NCBI RefSeq assembly: GCF_003001935.1
Contig: NZ_PVNG01000016.1
Location: 236,490 to 300,489, forward strand
Reading direction: 5' to 3'
DNA: 64,000 nucleotides
Source of the DNA: Nonomuraea fuscirosea
GTDB taxonomy: Bacteria > Actinomycetota > Actinomycetes > Streptosporangiales > Streptosporangiaceae
Position 1 is the first letter of the stretch. Every line of letters starts with the position of its first letter. Under the pieces are notes generated by a model. That model saw nothing but the letters and a program-made list of their open reading frames with translations. It was not told where the DNA came from and made no database searches. This document shows, piece by piece, positions 59,427 through 64,000 of the stretch. The position numbers and the translations under genes are program-made.

Positions 59427-59449
59427 ATTCTAGATTTCGATTCTAGATT
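59427..59449. promoter_or_regulatory. Direct repeat ATTCTAGATT before the ALDH gene
   Basis: ATTCTAGATT at 59427 and 59440, 13 bases apart, each holding the palindrome TCTAGA. It lies 26 bases before the ALDH ATG in the 90-base spacer after the P450 stop; AT-richness makes it stand out strongly. A binding site for an unlinked regulator is likely. Confidence 0.6.
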
Positions 59450-59491
59450 CACTCCATCCCGCCGTCCAGGGCGTGGGCCATGCCCGCCGGG

Positions 59492-60763
59492 TCAGCCGAT
59501 GCGCAGGGGAAGCGCACGAGGCCCGCGCACCTGGCTGGCGGCCCACGTCACCGACGCCGGATCGGCCAGCTCGAACACCGGAACCCGTTCCAGCCACACC
59601 TCCAGCGCCACCCGCAGCTCCATCCGGGCCAGGTGGGAGCCCACGCAGCGGTGGATGCCCAGCCCGAAGGCGGCGTGCCGGTTCACCTCCCGGTCGATGA
59701 CCACCTCGCCGGCCCGGTCGAACTGGGCCGGGTCGCGGTTGGCGGCGGGGAAGGAGAGCAGGACCCAGTCGTCCTCCTTCATGTCCACGCCGTTCCAGGT
59801 CATGTCCTCCCTGACCAGGCGGGCCATGGTGACCGGCGCGTAGGCGCGCAGGAACTCCTCCATCGCGGTCGGCAGCAGCCCCGGCTCCGCCACGAGCCGT
59901 TCGCGGTCGGCCGGCGTCTTGGCCAGATGCCACAGGGACGCGCCGATCGCGCTCCACGTCGTGTCGATCCCCGCGATGAGCAGCAGCGTCATCGTGCCGA
60001 CGACGTGCAGGGGCTCCAGCTTGCGGCCGTACAGCTCGGCGTTGATGAGGTACGTCGTCAGGTCGTCGCGCGGGTTGGCGACATGGTCCTGAATCTGCGC
60101 CACCAGGTAGTCCGTGAGCTGGTCGAAGCCCTGCAGCCGCTCGTCCTGCGGCTTGTTGATGCTCTCCAGCGCGATCTCGACGAACCTGGCGAAGCGCGGG
60201 CCGTCCTCCGGCGGGAAGCCGAGCATGTCGGAGATCACCCGCATGGGGATGTGCTGAGCGTACTCGCGGGCGGCGTCCACCACCTCCCGGCCCTCCATCT
60301 GGTCGATCAGCGCGTGGCAGAACGCCCTGGTCGCCTCCTCCCGCTTGGCCACCGCCGACTTGGTGAACGCAGGCAGCAGCAGCTTCCTGGCGTCGTGGTG
60401 GAAGGGCGGATCGGAGGAGATCGGCGGCACGGCTCCCACCGGGGCCAGGTCCTTCGGCGGGCGCACGTTGCTCACGATGATGGCCCGGGAGGTGAAGCGC
60501 TCGGTGTCGTACGCGACCGCGGCGACGTCCTCGTACGTGGTGGGCAGCCACACCCCGCCGAACCGCTCGGTGTGCGCGATCGGGCAGCGCTGCCGGAGGT
60601 CGTCCTGGATCGGATAAGGATCGGCCGCCCATACGGGATCGACATGGGAGAAATCGGTCGCCCAGTCGGAGACCGGGTCGGTGACGATCTCGGTGACGGT
60701 GCCGATCGGGCGGCTCTTGCGCTGTTCCTCCAGTTCCTCGCCGAAGCGCTCGCCGGCCGTCAT
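59492..60763 (-). CDS. Cytochrome P450 with its own ferredoxin
   Basis: 423 residues. I-helix LLIAGIDTTWSAIG, K-helix EEFLRAY, heme loop FGLGIHRCVGSHLA with Cys near 365. N-terminal DPYPIQDDLRQRCPIAHTERFGG and PPISSDPPFHHDARKLLLPAF resemble P450s that hydroxylate terpenes, cyclic hydrocarbons or related small substrates in catabolism. The ATG overlaps the ferredoxin stop (ATGA), so the redox partner is made together. With ALDH and ADH downstream, a pathway hydroxylation to alcohol to aldehyde to acid is plausible. Confidence 0.92.
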   Translation of the reverse strand: MTAGERFGEELEEQRKSRPIGTVTEIVTDPVSDWATDFSHVDPVWAADPYPIQDDLRQRCPIAHTERFGGVWLPTTYEDVAAVAYDTERFTSRAIIVSNVRPPKDLAPVGAVPPISSDPPFHHDARKLLLPAFTKSAVAKREEATRAFCHALIDQMEGREVVDAAREYAQHIPMRVISDMLGFPPEDGPRFARFVEIALESINKPQDERLQGFDQLTDYLVAQIQDHVANPRDDLTTYLINAELYGRKLEPLHVVGTMTLLLIAGIDTTWSAIGASLWHLAKTPADRERLVAEPGLLPTAMEEFLRAYAPVTMARLVREDMTWNGVDMKEDDWVLLSFPAANRDPAQFDRAGEVVIDREVNRHAAFGLGIHRCVGSHLARMELRVALEVWLERVPVFELADPASVTWAASQVRGPRALPLRIG

Positions 60764-60966
60764 CGCAGCGCTCCGTCCAGCACCTCGATCGCGCGTTCGG
60801 GGCAGTTGGACGAGGCCAGGCGTGCGCCCTCCTCCTGCTCAGGCGGCACTTCGCCACCGCCGAGCACGGTGCCGTAGCCCTCGTCGTCCTCGCCGAACAG
60901 GCCGGGCGCGAGGTCGTAGCAGCGCCCGTGACCATGACAACGTCCGGGGTCGATCTGTACCTTCAT
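60760..60966 (-). CDS. Ferredoxin of the P450 (3Fe-4S type)
   Basis: 68 residues. The cluster ligands are C-HGHGR-C (about residues 11-17) with His at the middle position, and C in SSNCPERAI (about 55). The CxxHxxC...CP pattern marks the P450-linked actinobacterial ferredoxins, which carry a [3Fe-4S] or, in some cases, a [4Fe-4S] cluster. The ATG at 60966 begins MKVQIDPGRC; a weak GAGAG site lies upstream. Driven by the promoter at 61010-61038 and coupled to the P450. Confidence 0.92.
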   Translation of the reverse strand: MKVQIDPGRCHGHGRCYDLAPGLFGEDDEGYGTVLGGGEVPPEQEEGARLASSNCPERAIEVLDGALR

Positions 60967-61009
60967 GGGCTCTCGTTTCCCGTCTGTGGTGGGACACGTC
61001 GTTGAGCGA

Positions 61010-61038
61010 ATTAAAAAAGCGTTCATTTGCCCAGTCAA
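61010..61038 (-). promoter_or_regulatory. Sigma-70-like promoter of ferredoxin-P450
   Basis: TTGACT (61038-61033 on the minus strand), exactly 17 bases, TTTAAT (61015-61010). One of the clearest consensus promoters in the window; the start would be about 61002, giving a leader of some 35 bases. The rest of the spacer to 61315 holds repeats described separately. Confidence 0.75.
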
Positions 61039-61150
61039 GCCCACGGGGCTTCATCAGGCCCCTCGCTGTCTGGCGCGCTTGCAGATGTCAGAACGGCACG
61101 GGAGATGTCAGAGAACGTGGCAGCAGGCCATCGGGGATGTGAGCGTGTGA

Positions 61151-61206
61151 GCGATAGATGGCCAGTGGGAGCAGTAGCTGGCCACTTTGAGAGCGGTAGT
61201 CGGCCA
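61151..61206. repeat. Left terminal repeats, three copies of about 14 bp
   Basis: GCGATAGATGGCCA (61151), GCAGTAGCTGGCCA (61171) and GCGGTAGTCGGCCA (61193), spaced 20 and 22 bases. Their complements, TGGCCATCTATCGC and so on, resemble the right-hand repeats. Confidence 0.65.
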
Positions 61207-61315
61207 CCCCTGAGCCGAAGCACCCTAGTTGTCGTGGAAGCGGGCGTCCTGTCACCGGGGTGGATCGGCGTCAGCGTGCTGTCCGGCCAAGGTCTCGAGC
61301 TGGTCCCTCGTGACC

Positions 61316-63532
61316 ATGGGTGTCGACAGGCTGTACTTTACGGTCGTGATCGACTACGGCGCCGAGGCAGAGCGGATACTGCAAGGCCCTCCGAGCAAGC
61401 TCGCCTTCCGTGCTCTCTGCGCTGCTCTGGGCCGTGCGGACAGTCCGCAGGAGTTCCTCTCGTCGTGTGAGGAGCGACTCGCTTCGTGGCCTGACACGGA
61501 GCGCGAGGCACCGTGGTCCTGGCTTGCCGCGCTGAAGGCCGGCCACACGAAACCGGTCTGGCCTCTCGTCCGATCACTGGCGCTGAAAACCGAACGCTGC
61601 GGCACTCTCGACGCCGTCCTGCCGGATCCACGCGCTCATCCTGAAGTGCGTGGCGTAACCCATCTCGACCTCGCCTGGTACGCGCGCGATCAACTCTTGG
61701 CATTGGTCGAAGCGATGGACCACTGGGACAACCTGCGGTCGATCCAGGTCCGGGGTCTCACCGAAACGGATGAGGAGTTGGTCGCAAGGCTCGCTCGCAC
61801 TTCTGCCATAAGGCGGCTCGAATCGCTGAACCTGGTGGACGTGCGGGAGGACCTGCTCCATTTCAGGAAGCCACCGTTCCGCCCGGTCGCCGGGCCGCCG
61901 TGGCGGCTGCGGCACTCGAGTCTGCGGGCGCCTGATCTGGTGCGCCTGATGCGTTCGGGACTTGTGCCGGACCTGCGCTCCGCCGATGTACTCGTGTGCG
62001 ACATCGAGGAAGCCCAAGCCCTTGCTGACTGTGAGGGCCTCGCCCAGCTCGACCACCTGGCGATCGGCTTCCGCTGCGGCCACGACGGACGCCAGCCGCT
62101 GTGGAAGCCGTACTTCGGCAATATCATCGAGCAGGACGACAGCGCATGCGAGGCGTTCTTCGCACATGCCGATCTCGCGAACCTGCGTACCCTCAGGGTG
62201 CTGGGCAAGTCCATGGGACTGGGTCGGGAGGGACTCGGTCATCGGGGCGTGGACGCCATCATCGCCAGCAGCGTGCTCCCTCAGCTGACCGAGCTGACCC
62301 TGGAACTGCTTCCGGTCGGCGACGCGACCATCGTGAACATCCTCGGGGCGATCAACCACGATCGCATCGAGAAGCTGGTGCTCGCAGATCTCGTCGCCAC
62401 GGACATCACGACCGGAGCGTTCACTGCTGCAGGAGCCTTTCCGCGCCTGCGCCACCTCGACCTGAGCCGCAACCGGCTCGGCATGAACGCGGCGCGGCAA
62501 CTGGCGACCGACGTTCGGATGCCCGCACTGGAATACCTCGACCTGAGCGGCCGCAAGAGTGGCTCACCGTACTACGGGCGCCCCGACATCCAACCGGTCG
62601 GCGACGCCGGCGCCGGCGCATGGGCTTCGTCGGACAACGCCGCGAAGTTGACGTACCTGAACATGGCCGCCACCGGGCTCGGAGTGGACGGCTTCGCCGC
62701 CTTGATGAAGTCCGAGCAGCTGCAGCGGCTCAAGACCCTCGACCTGTCAGACAATCCAGTCGGAACCTGGCCCAGCGCGCTCGCGAACGCCCCGGTCTGG
62801 CGCACGCTGCAAACCTTGAACGTCTCCGAGTGCGGTCTCGGCGACGACGACATAGAAGCACTCACGGCAACGATCTCCGCGCCCCGCCTCCGCGGCATCT
62901 CGCTGGCCTACAACAGCGTCGGGACGCGCGGCGCGATAGCCCTCGCCTCGTGGGCGATGCTGCCCCAGCTCTGGGACCTGAACCTGCACGACAACATCAT
63001 CGGGGACGACGGCCTGATCGAACTCGCCACATCCCGAGCAGCCCAGCTGCTTCTCGAACTTGACCTTGAACAAGACTGCTGGAACGCCGGCACGCGAAAG
63101 CACGCTCTGCCACTACCGGCAGAAGTCATCGACCAGGCATCGTTTCCCAGCCTCGACACGATGTTCCTCGGCGTCGTCGACGAGTACCACGGCGCCCGAT
63201 ACTCCAGCGGATTTCCCAGCCACGTCCGGGAGAGCCTCGCATCAGCAAGCACCACTCGCCCTGAGCTGGTCGCCTTTCTCACACACCTCGACATGGACGA
63301 ATCCGATGAGCCCGATGATTCTGATGGGCAGAATGGCAGCGCCGACCACGACTTCCGCACAAAGCGTTCCGCACGCCACATCAAGTACCTCGACGAGGCC
63401 CGGGACTTCGCTCGCCGCATGATCGAGGGAAACATCGGCTGGCCCCCTCCAGCCTCGGACGGCCGGCGATCGACCGCGATTGCCGAAGCCAGCGACAACC
63501 AGCGTGCTTCTGACGGCGCTGGTGACAAGTAG
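61316..63532 (+). CDS. Leucine-rich-repeat protein, ribonuclease-inhibitor type
   Basis: 738 residues from ATG 61316; GTG 61346 or a start further upstream are possible because no good ribosome site is seen. The N-terminal 150 residues are helical (LAFRALCAALGRADSPQEFL, LASWPDTEREAPWSWLAAL). From about 330 to 620 are LRRs of the LxxLDLSxNxLG kind: LRHLDLSRNRLGMNAARQLA, LKTLDLSDNPVG, LRGISLAYNSVGTRGAIALA, LWDLNLHDNIIGDDGLIELA. The C-terminus is acidic, then basic. No signal peptide, so cytoplasmic; such proteins bind other proteins. More A/T at third positions than neighbouring genes (about 62 percent GC in a sampled line) points to transfer. Bounded by inverted short repeats. Confidence 0.75.
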   Translation: MGVDRLYFTVVIDYGAEAERILQGPPSKLAFRALCAALGRADSPQEFLSSCEERLASWPDTEREAPWSWLAALKAGHTKPVWPLVRSLALKTERCGTLDAVLPDPRAHPEVRGVTHLDLAWYARDQLLALVEAMDHWDNLRSIQVRGLTETDEELVARLARTSAIRRLESLNLVDVREDLLHFRKPPFRPVAGPPWRLRHSSLRAPDLVRLMRSGLVPDLRSADVLVCDIEEAQALADCEGLAQLDHLAIGFRCGHDGRQPLWKPYFGNIIEQDDSACEAFFAHADLANLRTLRVLGKSMGLGREGLGHRGVDAIIASSVLPQLTELTLELLPVGDATIVNILGAINHDRIEKLVLADLVATDITTGAFTAAGAFPRLRHLDLSRNRLGMNAARQLATDVRMPALEYLDLSGRKSGSPYYGRPDIQPVGDAGAGAWASSDNAAKLTYLNMAATGLGVDGFAALMKSEQLQRLKTLDLSDNPVGTWPSALANAPVWRTLQTLNVSECGLGDDDIEALTATISAPRLRGISLAYNSVGTRGAIALASWAMLPQLWDLNLHDNIIGDDGLIELATSRAAQLLLELDLEQDCWNAGTRKHALPLPAEVIDQASFPSLDTMFLGVVDEYHGARYSSGFPSHVRESLASASTTRPELVAFLTHLDMDESDEPDDSDGQNGSADHDFRTKRSARHIKYLDEARDFARRMIEGNIGWPPPASDGRRSTAIAEASDNQRASDGAGDK

Positions 63533-63615
63533 CGCGCCGAATCTGGGACAGCTACCGCGCCTTCCTGCGACCACAAGCCCAGGTCACAGGCACCACTGGT
63601 GACAACTATCGTGCC
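63491..63615. repeat. Right terminal repeats, four copies
   Basis: CGACAACCAGCGTGC (about 63493), TGGTGACAAGTAGCGCGCC (63520), TGGGACAGCTACCGCGCC (63544) and TGGTGACAACTATCGTGCC (63597). The first two overlap the end of the LRR gene. They are inverted with respect to the left set. Confidence 0.6.
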
Positions 63616-64000
63616 TCGGCACAACTCCCCCGCCCCCGTCACGAAAGACAGAGCCCTCACAGGCCCGCGTTCTTTGCGGAAACAGGTGGTACGGCTGGTT
63701 CCGGGGTCTGTCCAGTAGACCGAACAGTCCCCCTGGCCGGTGAAGGACTACGCCCCTGGGAGAGGGTTACATCGCCTCAGGCGAGCCCGCCGGGACAAGC
63801 AGGGCAGACAGGGCATCAAATCCATCGGTAGTTTCTGATCATGTCCGATGCCGACTTCGCCCCCCTCCGCGTCACTTACCGGTCGCCCGAGCTCGGCCAC
63901 ACTCGCCTGCGTTCCGCGTAATTCAGCGGGCTGAAGGCGCAGATTCGGGGTCTGACCAGGGGTGACATGGATGTGTCCACCTGGAGGGCGTTTCTCTAGG
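63616..64000. other. Terminal spacer with a broken short frame
   Basis: No full gene is seen. From ATG 63841 a frame reads MSDADFAPLRVTYRSPELGH and stops at TAA (63919-63921); in the same frame it continues FSGLKAQIRGLTRGDMDVST up to a TAG at 63997-63999. This could be a small pseudogene split by a stop codon. GGGGTCTG(T/A)CCAG occurs at about 63703 and 63951. Nothing else is supported. Confidence 0.25.

Larger units (their letters stand above)
61083..63615. mobile_element. Candidate IS21-like cassette carrying an LRR gene
   Basis: Three short repeats on the left (61151-61206) and at least three on the right (63520-63615) are inverted versions of each other, as in the multiple terminal repeats of IS21-family elements. 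Between them is no istA or istB transposase but a leucine-rich-repeat gene of visibly lower GC than its surroundings. Direct repeats AGATGTCAGAACG and AGATGTCAGAGAACG (61083-61117) lie on the left outer side. Exact ends and target duplication were not found, so the limits are approximate. Confidence 0.4.

Noticed and set aside
61010..61038. Possible tRNA or small RNA near the AT-rich patch
   Set aside because: No cloverleaf or CCA end can be folded; the patch is better explained as the ferredoxin promoter.

Overview
The window is a stretch of a very GC-rich actinomycete chromosome. Genes are dense, GTG and TTG starts are common, and TetR, XRE, LysR and ECF regulators, cytochromes P450, secreted and lipid-anchored proteins, a 2-methylisoborneol operon and a DevR-like regulator are all present. 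This fits a filamentous soil actinomycete. A Streptosporangiales member such as Nonomuraea is my inference from the gene families; no rRNA or other taxonomic marker is present to confirm it. I see no rRNA, tRNA, CRISPR array, integrase or complete insertion sequence.

Region by region. 1-2.4 kb: the end of an FBP zinc-finger gene, a spacer with four 31-bp tandem repeats and a decayed LuxR-type HTH, then a lipoprotein and an OmpA-like protein with overlapping ends. 2.5-6.8 kb: a long TetR regulator divergent from a P450 over a perfect palindrome, an NAD-dependent epimerase and a HemK-like methyltransferase. 6.8-16.1 kb: secreted proteins (a six-repeat propeller protein, a phytase-like esterase, a Gmad2 lipoprotein and a small exported protein) mixed with an XRE/flavin-fold protein, a LysR regulator, an unpaired polysaccharide ABC permease, a VOC protein and Dps. 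16.2-17.9 kb: a divergent TetR/NmrA pair. 18.1-21.7 kb: a three-gene operon for 2-methylisoborneol (family 2B encapsulin shell, terpene cyclase, geranyl-PP C-methyltransferase) closed by a 15-bp perfect terminator stem. 21.8-30.2 kb: a large membrane hydrolase, an esterase, a PP2C phosphatase, a GH43-like enzyme, a MOSC protein and an SPFH protein.

30.4-43.4 kb: a small conserved-looking protein, LtrA, an XRE regulator, a BtrH-like protein, an acyl-CoA ligase, an amino-acid permease, SigJ, an XRE-cupin regulator divergent from a thioredoxin-reductase-like/methyltransferase fusion, ManA, and a TetR-ABC ATPase pair with no permease. 43.5-47.8 kb: a compact operon of a cucumopine-synthase-like cyclophilin-fold protein, an FAD amine oxidase and a P450, with a DUF3800 protein upstream. 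This is the best candidate here for an undescribed small-molecule pathway. 47.9-51.1 kb: a heparinase-like protein, an orphan DevR-like regulator with its own DosR box, and a pair of paralogous secreted proteins. 51.2-54.7 kb: an MFS pump divergent from a P450-TetR operon over palindromes. 54.7-61.0 kb: ferredoxin-P450 and ALDH-ADH-MFS-PHP, probably a module that oxidises an alcohol to an acid through an aldehyde and exports product. 61.1-63.6 kb: a lower-GC leucine-rich-repeat gene bounded by oppositely oriented multiple short terminal repeats of the kind seen at IS21-family ends, so probably a mobile cassette.

Functions are assigned by reading motifs and recalling families. No database search was run, and start codons are chosen from ribosome-binding sites and overlaps.
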